Source: Norana najaformis
Taxonomy: Eukaryota; Annelida; Clitellata; Crassiclitellata; Hormogastridae
Direction: 5' to 3'
DNA length: 64,000 bases
Assembly (NCBI GenBank): GCA_964023275.1
Contig: OZ029913.1
Span: 46,875,976 to 46,939,975, forward strand
Part shown: positions 53,125-64,000 of the stretch, one piece after another
Layout of the letters: every line of letters starts with the position of its first letter
Position numbering within the stretch: position 1 is the first letter of the stretch
Notes under the pieces: model-generated
What the model saw: only the letters and a program-made list of their open reading frames with translations
Databases searched by the model: none
What the model was told of the DNA's origin: nothing
Translations under genes and position numbers: made by a program

Positions 53125-54137
53125 TTTTCTTTTTAATACATAATATACATTATATTCAACTCTAGTATAATAATATTTATCAATCTTGTCCAACACAGTT
53201 GAGAAGCACTTAGATTAATTTCCAAACAGTCTGTATAGGCCTACTGTTTCCTTTGTTCATGCCGTTCCACTGAGGGATGAATGGATTAATTTCATTATAG
53301 AATAAGCCAATTGTTCTAATAACATTGCATATTTCTAACGCCGTTTTTCTGAATATAAAGGAAAGATAGTACCGAATCTCATTAAAGAAATTTTGACTGT
53401 GGACACACAAGTTTCAACTTAAAATGTTCTGCATTTTGTTGATTGCGACACTTTTCTTTGGCAATGCCTTTTCAGTCGGTGAGCTGGAAGTTTTCTTATT
53501 ATTGGAATAATGAGTTATAATGAGCAGAGGTTTGACCGCTTAAAAAGTCACGCATTCAATAGTTCTTTCTTGCTATTCAGAAGGTCCAGTTCGCCTGCAC
53601 AAATGAACCGGCTAAAGACACAAAACGAGCTTAAACGCCTACATAGTGATTCATCTTTTCTCGCGTCGGGAAAATGTTATTTTAAAAGTCGGTGATTCTC
53701 GACTATCTTTTCCAGACAGCGCTGTCCTTCTTTTCTTTAGTTCAGGGGATTAAAACCCGTTGGTGTTCATTGCACTCGTCAACTTTTTGCCCATCCTTGT
53801 GTTAACTATCCTATGTACAGTAATGAGTAATGTCAACATCGTTATCTCTTTTCGTCCACTGCACACCGCGAATCGTTTCCCTTTCAATCTCACTGCCGCG
53901 CGCCATTAAAACCAAGTGAATGAGCGCAATAGGCGATGTCTAAAAAGACTATTTTAATATAGTATGTGCATTATTTAAGAGTATCTCGAATATGTGAAGA
54001 ACGCACCATCTCTGGACACATTGAAATCAAGGCTCAATATTTTTTTCTTTAAATATCGCATGACTCTAGTTTTTGAACTGATACACAGCGCCCTCTTTCT
54101 GACTCGGTCGTGCTACGGAGCTATTTAAATCCATGTC
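53125..54137. other. unassigned non-coding stretch
   Basis: Short frames only; no recognisable family, splice signals or repeats. Confidence 0.5.
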
Positions 54138-54169
54138 ATCGGCTCATCATCATCATCATCATCACCACC

Positions 54170-54203
<34 letters not shown>

Positions 54204-54272
54204 TCAGTGTTATTGTTACTACTACTATTACTACTACTACTACTACTACCACCACTACCACCACTACTACTA
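54138..54272. repeat. compound (CAT)n, (CAC)n and (TAC)n microsatellite
   Basis: Trinucleotide runs. The poly-His and poly-Tyr translation is an artefact of the repeat. Confidence 0.92.
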
Positions 54273-55448
54273 TTATACTTTGAGGCCATCTTATTCTGAA
54301 GATTCTCAACAGATGTCTTTACAAAACGCTACATAAATTATGTATTGCATTAAACTATAAGGAAATGCTTTGCATGAAATTAAATTGTGTCAAAAGTTTG
54401 TGTCACGAAAACCCGAACACAGTCAATATAAGAGAAAACAAATCATGGTCACGTTTTCGAGTTATATTATGGAAATCAAATGACAGAACAAAAATATATA
54501 ATCTAATATATGTGTCATTATTACGTTTAAACTAAATATGACAATGTCCTTAATTGTCACGAGATAAAATGAACAAAGTTGTTCCTCTGAAAACGCGAGA
54601 AATTCAGTGTACAAGTCGCTTTACCCTATTATGCATGTTTGTCAATAGTTTTTCACTGGAAATCACGTCCAGAGTACAACCACGTGAAAGAAATTGAAAC
54701 CAAAAAACGACCTCATTTCAGGTCTTTCGCCTTCCTTTCAAACGAGCAGGTAATCGGTGCGTCACGTGACATTCATTCAGATACACTTAACGAATGTTTA
54801 TACGGATTTGATCCTGATATTCGGTTCCTAGAAAAATCAGTTTAAAATCACGCAAAAGGTTTAAACTGGAAGGTTATTAATATTAAATAGGTCTACAAAA
54901 CCAAACTTGTAACTTTGTAAGTCATAACAACTCAGCATCGTTATTCAGATTTTTAAATTTAACTAGCTGGGTTCAGAAGTAGGCTTGAGCGTCTTTAAAT
55001 TTAGAACCGGATTTCTCATTACACGTAGGTTAATTAATTTATTAATCTTTCAACACATCGGCAATGTTTTATCCGCTATTCGTGTAGGCCTATCAGTTAA
55101 GACGACATTCAGCCACGCATACACAAATGATGCGCTTCGTAAAGAGGCAGAGGGAACTTTACATCACACCATCACCACTGAGATGCATTCTCCCAGCCAT
55201 TATGTTCCTGCTCAAAGGTCTTTCTTCCGCTGAATTTAACGCCACATTGCACCCTGCATACATGCACACAGACAAACACATCCTTATAACTGATTGCAGG
55301 CTCACCCACAGTTTTCACAGCCTCTGTAGTAATAGTGATTTCTGAGCAGGCACTGTTCGCGTGTTCTTCCTGAGTTATCCAGTTGTCAGGTCCTTCCTGA
55401 GTTAAGGATACGGCAACACAACTACTAAACGATACATTATCTAATCTG
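54273..55448. other. unassigned AT-rich stretch
   Basis: No gene, repeat or RNA feature could be supported. Confidence 0.5.
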
Positions 55449-55958
55449 CTATATGCATCCTCTAGGTACGACTTTTATCATGCAGTGATCAAACTGACTT
55501 GGAACACAATGATTCGGGACAGTGCTGTTTCTGTTCCCTGCATTCGAATGGAAGTCGATGGAGCTGTCTAATGAGACAGCTTCAACTGCTTTGCACAGCA
55601 CTGGGCCTGTTTGCTTTTCGTTGTACCATGCACATTCACAGTCGAACCTGCCTCTAAGCACTTCAAAAGCACCCGGTCAGTTACGCAACTGATGTACTAA
55701 AGCGCGAAGAGGATGGAGCCTGCCCTTTTCCCATTCGTTCTGATACAACTGCATCAACACATCCGCCAACCCACAGCAACTTATGCCCATACGAAGAAGG
55801 AAGATCTGGCTTATCGATGTCACGGAGGTTTTAAAGTGTGCACAACTTTGCTTGACGCAGAACTCGCTATCACTGAACAGTGACAATCGGCTGCCAGGCT
55901 TAAGCAATAGGCTATGCACATGATAAAAGTACATATCTCTATATACATATATATACAT
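55449..55958 (-). other. unassigned Cys-rich open frame with one internal TGA
   Basis: A minus-strand frame stays open from 55958 to 55449 except for one TGA near 55676. It has many Cys (CVKQSC, GISCCGL, DCECAW, PVLCKAV, NHCVPS, FDHCM, PRGCI), as in secreted proteins. I do not recognise it. It may be a decayed exon, or chance. Confidence 0.2.
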
Positions 55959-56576
55959 GATATGTATGAATATTTATAAGGGTGAATGTAAAGCTGGATA
56001 GGTATGCCAGCTCCCTCTCAGATGAACAGTGCAATTTATGGATGAAATTTCCATAGATCTCTCTCCTTACTTGTCGTAAACTTACAACCTTCGTATTTAA
56101 ATTATTTGTTTTCAGCGTTACACAACTCTGTAAATACATATGTAATTAAATGAAATTTACTGGTCAGTTTGGGTCATTCTGGCTATGGCTTGTAACGGAG
56201 AAGAGACCAGGGAGTAGTTGTGCAGAGCAAACTTACGACCATCGGAGAGCATTTGCGGATTTAAACTATTTACATTATGAATGTTCAATAGGCTATCTGA
56301 ACATTTACATATGTTCAGATACATACGTATATCTAAAACATTTCTTTAAAATTGGTGTTTAATAGTTCGCATTGCTCGAGGTCCCGTTGAATGTCCAGGC
56401 CTGTTTAACCACTGCAGAAATACGTGCGTAAAATTCAGCTGTACACAACAGTTGGGTCCGAATAACCGTGCACACATTGCGTAAATTACAAGAAGAATCC
56501 GACCGTTGTAAGTCCGGGTTCCATTTAAATCAAACGTACTGTTCACTTTCGGCTCAATGTATCAAAGCGATCACAA
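55959..56576. other. unassigned stretch
   Basis: Nothing recognisable on either strand. Confidence 0.5.
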
Positions 56577-56762
56577 CAGCATTTCCAAAGTGATATAGCA
56601 TTATCGAACAGCTAGGCCTACGTGTAATTTTTACAGAATTGTAGCATTATGCCAACTAGCATTATTCTAGCTTTATGTAAACAACCTTTGTCATTTGCAA
56701 AGCAGTGTAGCATTATCGAATAGTTATATAGCTTTTCCAAAGTAATGTAGCATTATCGAACT
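56577..56762. repeat. three copies of a TAGCATTATCGAA motif
   Basis: A unit of the form (C/G)CAAAG....TAGCATTATCGAA(C/T) appears near 56585, 56697 and 56735, with further partial TAGCATTAT copies between. It is an irregular short repeat. Confidence 0.7.
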
Positions 56763-57569
56763 TATGTGGCACCAGTAGGAAAGCCACTACGTTTGTCCTT
56801 GGAAGTTCAACGTCAAAGCAGCGAAACATTTCAACAAAATAAAACCTTTTACCCAAACCGAACACGACTAAGCTTACGACGATTAAAAATGCGCCGCTCT
56901 GCCTCCTCTATCAAGTCTCCGACAACAGAATCCTAACAACGCTTCTCGAAATCTCATCCAAACAACGTTTAAAATAATTCAATCGTCACTCGTTCTACCC
57001 TAGCGCATCAAAATATTGAGAATTATTGAAATAAATAAATATTGATCACTATACAAAACTGCTTAAAAGTAAAGTAATCGCGACTGAAAAATCCAGAATC
57101 TGTCATAATTCGAGGCAAAACTGTGCAAAATTGTAAAAAAACTTTCTTTTACAACTGCTCGTTTTTTAAATCGCCGCGCCAGCAGGTATTCAACAGGGTA
57201 CAGTGATCCAACAGGCCAGCAACCGGATACCTGCGCTCAAATTAGCTATCAGTAGGCTTCGCTGAACCCACAGGCCGCCACTGTTCTTTATAAGTTCAGC
57301 TCTTTATAAGCTAAATCTATAAGTTCCTTACAAGTTTTTCAGAGGTTCTTTAATCGCACATAGAACCGTTGCCTGCTGAAAGGATGTGTATAAGCTATAT
57401 CTGAATATTTGTACAACGTCTTTTGCCTGACCTCTCAAAAGCGGTGTGACGGTGATGGATGCAAACGCTGAACTGGATTACACCTTAACAAAATGGATCT
57501 ATATTAGACTGTCTTTAGCTTTCTCAGTATGAAGCCAGGACAAACACGAGTCTTCGCACACTGGATCAA

Positions 57570-57780
57570 AAGTGGTCATCTAAAGTAGTGTCATTAAAAC
57601 TAATGTCACTTATGCTGTCAACGGAAAAGGTATAATCTAAACTGGTATCATCTGTAGTTATGTCATCATCTGAAGTGGTCTCAACGAAAACGATGTCATT
57701 TGGTATCATCTGAAACTGTGTCACCCAAAGCGAAAGTCATCTAAGTGGTGTCATCTAAAAGGTGTCATCAAAGCTATTGT
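57570..57780. repeat. degenerate GTGTCATCTAAA minisatellite-like tract
   Basis: About a dozen loosely spaced copies of GTGTCATCTAAA or GGTATCATCTGAAA, with varying spacers. No coding frame spans it. Confidence 0.65.
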
Positions 57781-58560
57781 TCACACATCATTCGTGTCTG
57801 AACTCCAAACGTGTCGTCAACATAGAATGGAGCAAGTGCTAGCTCGTACCGTATTGTATTGTACCAACTGATAGGATGGACAGATGGATCAGAAATATCA
57901 TCGAACAATACCCATGAGAACAGAACCTGTCTTAATTCATAGCAAAATGAGTTTAACAGCCAATTCAACCAGGGTTCAGAACGAAAACGTTAAACGTCCT
58001 TTGCGTGCAACATTTGATATATAAAACACGCAGTTCTTTTTTAAATTTAAACAACAAAAACTAAACAAAGTATACGAAGAAAAGTCTTGACAATGCAGAC
58101 AGCTTCTAACTTTGACAAGTCTTGAATTACAGTAGTTAGAAAAACAACGACACACGTAGGTTTTACGGAGGTAACAAAGGGGTCTTCAAAACAGTCTACC
58201 GAAATTTAAAATTCCCCTCTGACAATGAAGCAATGTCGAGCTAAGAACGAAACCTGAACTCAGAATTTATAAAAATAAGATTTCTGTTCGAATCTTTGCC
58301 TTTCTGCATTGAAAGGTGACAGAGACAAAAAATGCAATATTATCCATTCAGATACCACTTCTTAAATAGCAATCAAGTCTACAAGTTGCCTACAGGCACG
58401 ATGCTCGAATGATGTGTTTACGATATGGTTCCAGGTCGTCTTAACAATTACATCATCTTCCACTTACTCAGTCAGCCTATCGAATCCTGCATTCCGCAAA
58501 ATTGCACTTCTTGGTGTTCTGATAGCCTTCATGTACGTCTGCCGACCCTAGTTAATGTTC
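57781..58560. other. unassigned stretch
   Basis: No gene or repeat is recognised. Confidence 0.5.
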
Positions 58561-58564
58561 TCGT

Positions 58565-58680
58565 TTAGCTTTTTTGACACAAGCTTTGCATCTGACACCG
58601 TCGATCACAATATCTTAATGCAGCAACTACTAGGGATCAGACCTCTAGCTTCTCTTGGTCGGTCAATGGCAGCAGGTAGG
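58565..58680 (+). pseudogene. LINE reverse transcriptase scrap
   Basis: One frame reads FFDTSFASDTVDHNILMQQL, the motif A region (D.S.AFDTVDHN.LL) of CR1/L2 reverse transcriptases. Flanks are unrelated. A very old fragment. Confidence 0.65.
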
Positions 58681-60100
58681 AAACTTAACTGTAGATGCCA
58701 TTAATTATCCAAGAAAAATTAAACCACGTAGGTCTAAAGATGGTGTACAAACAATATAAAACCCCATCCATTCTTCTGTTACTCAGTTCTTGGTCCGTTT
58801 CTGTTGCTTTTTACTCTTGTCTATATACCTCACCTCGTCCTTTAATGAAGCTACATACATATGCATATGACCACCAAATGGAATCTTCTTCTTTCCTTCC
58901 CTCCTTCAATTTCAGCTGCCGATTTGTCTGGAATTACATTTAAGTGCATCTTGCTACATGATTGGTATGCTCAAACCGGACTATGCCTTAAGAAGAAAGA
59001 ACTTAGTTTGTTCCTCCCAGACCTTTTATTTGAAGCATTCATATCCTACTGAATATAGTTATTCTGAAAATGTCACGTGTTAACAAACTATTTAATTCTG
59101 GTGTGACTTTGAATCAAAAACAAAGATAAAATTCATTAGCACTTAGCCTAGATGTTTAGATAAAATTCATTATCACTTAGCCTAGATGTTTAACGTTCTA
59201 TAGAAACAGGAATAAAACTATTTTTAAATGAAAGTAAAACCTGTTAATTTTAAAACATCTTTTTCTCAATAATTGTAAAACTTGCAGCAGTCTTTAGTTT
59301 CTAAAACTTGGCAACATGAAATTCTTAAACTCAGTTAACAAAAAAGTTTAAAGCATCAGAATTTTTTTGGCTCCTTCAAAACGCGAGAAAAATCCAATTT
59401 TCTTCCTCATCAAAGCATCAGCAATCACATTTGCTTAAACTTAATACTCAAACTGCTGGGTCCTACTGACTTAGTAACAGTTGAGCACATGCATCTAGTA
59501 CTGTAAAATGATGTCGTCCATCTGAAGTAACAACGTTCTGAGTAAATGGGTGGCCCTACTAGGTGGCCCTACTAGCGAGATAAATTGTCCGTTCTTGGTT
59601 TCTCATCCTTTCAGACCTTGTTATATGGCATTGTATGAATATATTAGATGAGTTATAGCGTTGGTGCTCTGTAAAAGCTATTTGGTTTGAGTCATATTCG
59701 ATTGGAAATCGAAATCGTGACAGGACACGGACATTTCTCCAGGTGACCAGATGGAGGTATCCAGAATGCAATTTGTGGGCTAAGAAAGAGGTAATTTTGC
59801 CCAAACTGGGTGGGAAAAAATCTAGTATTTACACAAAACGAACAAGTGGGCTCTGCTGAAACACAATATGAGTAGCGATACCCTTTGTCCCTTTATACTA
59901 ACATTTATCCAAGTTAGACGTGACAGGGTGTTTGTGTAGCTTATGTGAAGCTAAGTTAGATATAGATATGTAGCCTATGAATCTAACTGCCAGCAAGTAA
60001 GTAAGGCAACACACCACGTGTCCATCGGCTGAGCGAGGAATTGTAGGCATGGATGAGTCACAGCGATCAGACAACAAAAGCAAGACGGTACAAATATGTC
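58681..60100. other. unassigned stretch with one small tandem duplication
   Basis: 59124-59193 is a two-copy tandem repeat (about 35 bases) containing ACTTAGCCTAGATGTTTA. Otherwise there are only short chance frames. Confidence 0.6.
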
Positions 60101-60850
60101 TTAAGCCGCTTTACCAATATGTCTAACGAAATGTTGTTGTGAGTAATGTGAACATGTGTGACTGCTCCAGATGAGTGGTGCAAAATTGCTGAATCCATAT
60201 CTGGAGAATTCATACCGATAGCCTCGGATGTCAGGAAGAGACAGATGGCTTAGTCTAGCCGAACGCCGATATGTTGATGGCTGACAGCGCTTTAAGGACG
60301 ATGACAGATAACCAGGTTGATTGGCTGAGAGACTCTTACGTGTAAGGATAGCTATCTTTGTAAGTGATTGTGGAGCTGACAGGCAGCCAGCGTAGATTTG
60401 AGAGTATAGGAGTGACGTGATCAAACCTGCGAGTTCCTGTCACTAGTCGGCTAACGAGTTCTGGACGCGTTGAACTTTGGCAATGTTGTAATGCCGTACA
60501 CTGGGAATTACAGTAGTCGAGTTTTGCCCTGACTGCACTACAAGCGACTGTCTTCATAAGTTCCTGTGGCAAGCACGATCAAATATGACGCATGGCTTTT
60601 GTATGGAAATACGAAACCTTGCAGACAACGGTGACATGCTGGTTGAATGGTAGAGTCGATTGTCACTCCAGCATCTGAATATTAAATTATTCGCTTCGAT
60701 CTTTAAAATATTAGAAGTAGGCTGTGGGAAACTGTTCTTCGAATACAGCGTTAGATAGAATTGATACAGCAATACACTGGGCGTCGAATACAACATGGAA
60801 AAGGAGACAAAGAAATTTAGATCAACGGTTGGCTCAGGGTCGTTAGGTTG
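60101..60850 (-). pseudogene. CR1/L2-type LINE remnant, thumb and C-terminus
   Basis: The minus strand reads VRAKLDYCNSQCTALQHC (usual VRSRLDYCNSLL), STRPELVSRLVTGTRRFDHV, TPILSNLRWLPV and further on RRSARLSHLSLPDIRGYRYE with NFAPLIWSSH, parallel to the C-terminal blocks of CR1 proteins. It is spread over two or three frames. Old and incomplete, with no 3' tail. Confidence 0.75.
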
Positions 60851-62878
60851 GAAGCAAATGAGTTTGTGGAGCGCAGCAAGGAGCTAACGAAGTCACTTCA
60901 GTCGAACTTCAGATGCGCAAGACGTTGAAGCCGTTAGATAGAGTTGATATTGAGTTGATGCCGTTAAAGCAGCTTTGTAGAGGACCGCTGGATCAGTAGT
61001 TTCGAAAATGGCATTCAATCTGACAATATTTGTCAATTATTCATAGTGTTTGGACCGTATATTCTGAACATTGCGATTTGTAGTCGTACGAACATTGAAA
61101 CAGTGCGAAGGACTTTGGTCTTGTCTGAGTCTCTTCTGTCAAGCGGGAAATGTAGAGGGAAGGCGAGAAATTTCTCCCTCAATGGGTGAGTATGTATGTA
61201 TGTATGTATATATGTACGTATTATGTATGTATGTATGTATGTATGGATCTGATTACCTGGTGAATTGTCCGTATTCTGTAACGTATTCGATTCCCAATTG
61301 GATATTTCAACTCGACTCAAACAGCTTTTTGAACACCATTGCTTTAACCGGCGGCTTTTAAGAGACCTTCCACGTACAGCGTTACAAACACTTTCACACT
61401 GACCTAAACAGATGCAACTTAACAGCGAATGCATCTCCCCGTTGCTCACTGATCCAGAGGTCATCCCCACATTGCATGTAGCTGAATATTCATGTATAGA
61501 GCACTTAATGACCTGTTAACAGCGATTCATTATGATGAAGTTTCCTATTGATTATGTTGCAGAACTATCAACCCCTCCTACACTCATTCCACCAACAAAT
61601 CGTACCCTGTCTTCGCACAGGCATTGTTTGATCGCCTACTCAAACGCGAAAGAAACTTCCCATTCATTGGTTCAGACTACGATTACTCGGCGTAATTGCA
61701 CAACACCTGTCCACAATCAGCTTCTATGATAATACAGACTTAAACTCGTTTACCCATTATCTGAAATGCTGGTCGCTTAAAACTAAACAACTTAATGAAA
61801 CTAGCATAAAACAAAATGAAAGAAAATAGAAATGCGATTATTGTGCCAGTGTTCTTCCGCGCCAGCCATATCCTCTCCGCATTTGTCCTCCAGGCCAAAG
61901 CAACCGTCCATCCATCAGGAAGCGTGGCTGCCTGCCCAGATCCAGGGACATCTGATCCATAGTTTTTAGAGAATAAGTCATCTGTTTGACTCCAAAACTT
62001 GCTATGGTTGCCTTTCAAGGTTTGAAAGGAAAATACTGGGAAATTAAAAACAGTAATCACAAATGAGAAATAACAAAATTCATCAAAAAAGTGGGAAACT
62101 AACAGGTCATAAAAACTGGAAAACTATAAAGGTAATGAAAAGATGAAAACTGCTTGCGTAGTAAATCCACAGCAACATAAAACCCGCCAAGTTAAGTACG
62201 ATCTTGCTTACTTGGTACCCATTGTAAACTTCTGGTTCCACCACTGGGAAAGGGTGACTTTCCCTGGGCTGCCTAGCAGAGACTCAGAAGAAGGAAGACG
62301 AGGATCAGCTGCGTCGCAGCTGCTGCCATCAACTGAAGCAGACGATCGTAGCCGGACGATATGGACGAAGAGGTCAGAGAGGCGGGAAATTTTGAGAACA
62401 ACGGATTTCCACTTGAACTGGAAGTCGTATGCATCTCCTTGTTATCACCTGGATAGCCGAAACAAACACACGACTCCGTAGAATCTCTTTCGAAGCGTGC
62501 CTGCTACTCTGTCTGTGTCTCTTTAGAAGTCTCTTTGTCTGTGCCTCTGCCTGATGCAGAGCCAAAGAGACAGACAAACAGGTAGACAGAGGCAGAAAAA
62601 CAGACAGGGACAAAAAGCAGAGGCAGACAGACAGAAAGACAGACAATGGCAAGCAGACAGAGGCAGACAGAGGAAAGCTGAGGCAAACAGAGGCAGACAT
62701 ACAGATGCGTTTCATGCCAGATGACACTTTTTAGAAAACGGAAAAAGGCAACAGCCAGACAGACAGAAAGACAGATACACAATCAGATAAACAAACAGGC
62801 AGGCAGATGGATACAGGGATACAAGTAAATAGGGAAGAAAGCAAAGTAACTTAGAGACCGCGGTGGTCGGATGCATAC
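60851..62878. other. unassigned stretch with GTAT and CAGA microsatellites
   Basis: 61187-61245 is a GTAT repeat and 62540-62800 an imperfect CAGA/GACA repeat (the source of Cys/Leu/Ser-rich minus-strand frames). The frames at 61740-62060 (minus) and 62143-62481 (plus) match nothing I recognise. Confidence 0.55.
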
Positions 62879-63067
62879 CCGCATTATTCGGAAGATTTGG
62901 ATAGGATGGATACAGTTCCTCGCTGGGGTAAATATACTCATCATCGATAGTTGAAGGCATCGTCGTCGTCGTCGACGTCGTTGTCGTTGTGAAGTAAGTC
63001 TCATCTTTGCACTGATTAGGTGGCGCTGGTGTCAGACAGCGTTCTTTTGCCGTTTTTTCGCTCACTC
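62879..63067 (-). other. candidate host-gene exon (extracellular-type, Thr-rich)
   Basis: On the minus strand, TTGTCTTTAG is followed by an open frame of 189 bases that ends at G before GTATGC, so both splice signals fit and the exon is phase 1-1. The translation has RCLTPAPPNQCKDETYF, a TTTTTSTTTT linker and an acidic/Tyr/Pro stretch (DDEYIYPSEELYPSYPNLP), like a secreted or mucin-type linker. The Thr run comes from a CGT repeat, which weakens the case. I do not recognise the protein, and neighbouring exons are not visible. Confidence 0.35.
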
Positions 63068-63339
63068 CTAAAGACAAGGCACCATAATGAATAAAATTAC
63101 AGTGTGGGCTGCTTTCTAGTCTATGAATACAGTTATCCTTTCTACCTCAGAATACTTGAGTGGTTTAGCATAATAAATAGCAATAGTACAGTATAGCATA
63201 GTGCATAAAAGTAAGTTATAAAGTAATATAGCAGAGCACAGTGTATCAAAGCCAAGAAGTTCCCTATAGCATAGTATAATATGGAATAAAATAGTAAGAT
63301 AAGAACACCCCCAAACAAGTACGAATTGTACTTCACCTC

Positions 63340-63667
63340 AAATTGAATAATAATAATGATGATGATGATGATAATAATAATAATTATTATTATTATTATT
63401 ATACAATATTATAATAATAGTATAATAAAATATAAAAATAATAATAGTAATAATTATTATTTTTACCCAAGGTAGGAATGATCTCTCAGGAACTAAAAAA
63501 TTAAGCTAGGAGTATAAATATCATTATTATTATATTAATAATAATAATAATAACAATAATAAAAAATAATAATACTTATTATTATAATAATTATTATTAT
63601 TATTATTTTTAAATATTATTATTTTTTTTTGCCCTGAGGTATTTATGATCCCTCAGGGAGCTGAAAA

Positions 63668-63717
<50 letters not shown>

Positions 63718-63720
63718 GAC
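63340..63720. repeat. AT-rich (ATT/AAT)n tract with two REL 3' hairpins
   Basis: Long ATT, AAT and ATG repeats. One degraded hairpin (63465-63490, CCCAAGG to CTCAGG) and one perfect hairpin (63632-63658, CCCTGAGG and CCTCAGGG, 11-base loop) mark the 3' ends of REL copies. Between the second hairpin and copy N lies another ATT run. Confidence 0.85.
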
Positions 63721-64000
63721 ATTTCTCAGTTATTGGTATTATTGTTATCCTAGATGTTCATAGTAGAGTTCCGAAGAAGCAGATGGCGTTCCCACGCTGG
63801 ACAGCTACTGAGAGTCTTTGGAGCAGGTAGCTGGTCTCCAGTGGATCGTGGGTTGCCATTGTCATCCTTCATCCTAACTCCGACATAAAATCCAATCCTT
63901 CCGTACTCCATGCGCCGCTGGTCTCCAGTGCGACCGCCACAAAAGAGTGGGTTTGGGCTATAGTGGCGTATTTTAACCTTTTGGCTGAGACTGCCCGGTT
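63721..64000 (-). pseudogene. REL retrotransposon N: endonuclease C-terminal part, runs off the window
   Basis: Same subfamily as copies D and K. From about 63947 to the window edge (GTTTGGGCTATAG onward) it is identical by eye to 24890-24943 of copy K. The part before that (GTTCCGAAGAAGCAGATGG) resembles the 3' side of copy D near 15300. The endonuclease itself lies beyond the edge. Confidence 0.8.

Noticed and set aside
54138-54336. Frame with poly-His and poly-Tyr
   Set aside because: It is the translation of CAT, CAC and TAC microsatellites, with no coding sequence around it.
55670-55680. Selenocysteine reading of the TGA in the Cys-rich minus frame
   Set aside because: No SECIS-like structure or known selenoprotein motif was recognised, so an ordinary stop in decayed or chance sequence is simpler.
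62504-62782. Minus-strand Cys, Leu and Ser-rich membrane-like frames
   Set aside because: They come from an imperfect CAGA/GACA repeat and have no independent coding evidence.
15028-63658. CRISPR-like or riboswitch explanation for the recurring hairpins
   Set aside because: Spacing is irregular, the genome is an animal's, and each hairpin lies at or beside the 3' end of a retrotransposon copy.

Overview
This window is animal genomic DNA that is almost entirely transposable elements. The likely source is an invertebrate, quite possibly marine, but the sequence does not fix the species. The evidence is tRNA-derived SINEs, CR1/L2 LINEs, hAT and P-type DNA transposons, Ty3/Gypsy elements, long (ATT)n microsatellites, and one stretch matching an invertebrate-type complexin, an animal-only synaptic protein. 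No RNA polymerase promoter, operon or RNA gene could be supported.

Layout. Positions 1-6614 hold a Gmr1-like Ty3/Gypsy remnant with integrase upstream of reverse transcriptase, split by a hAT transposon (1670-4343, 8-base target duplication). A fragment of an ordinary Gypsy integrase plus LTR follows (6651-7906). From 7.9 to 35.3 kb lies a dense minus-strand cluster of non-LTR retrotransposons with a C-terminal restriction-like endonuclease (REL, R2/R4 type), about a dozen pieces separated by (ATT)n runs. Four insertions sit in or beside this cluster: a tandem LTR array with four LTRs (8580-13290, target duplication ATTAC), a P/THAP9-like transposase (22.0-24.5 kb), a hAT element that itself contains an L2 LINE (26450-32199), and a SINE-like element (33.58-34.2 kb). 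A second Gmr1-like element, nearly whole in outline and with both LTRs, occupies 35662-41781. An unknown acidic coding-like stretch (41.8-43.5 kb), a small hAT-type element (44547-45970), a CR1 LINE (46.3-49.1 kb) and another REL piece (49.4-51.1 kb) follow. The last 13 kb is mostly unassigned sequence with old LINE and SINE scraps, simple repeats and one candidate host exon. The same REL family reappears at the right edge.

Most striking points. (1) A 308-codon open frame at 17616-18542 runs from the C-terminal extension of a REL LINE into the core and C-terminus of complexin, without an intron, and ends in a trinucleotide-repeat tail. (2) The REL LINEs share a 3' hairpin with compensating base changes and adjoin (ATT)n in one orientation, which suggests targeting of TAA repeats. 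(3) The tandem LTR array is a non-autonomous relative of the Gmr1-like element 22 kb away. (4) Nested insertions with intact target duplications allow the order of events to be read.

The elements do not act together as a pathway. The plausible functional links are parasitic: the autonomous Gmr1-like family could supply proteins to the tandem array, and an L2-type enzyme could mobilise the SINE-like copy that shares its 3' tail.
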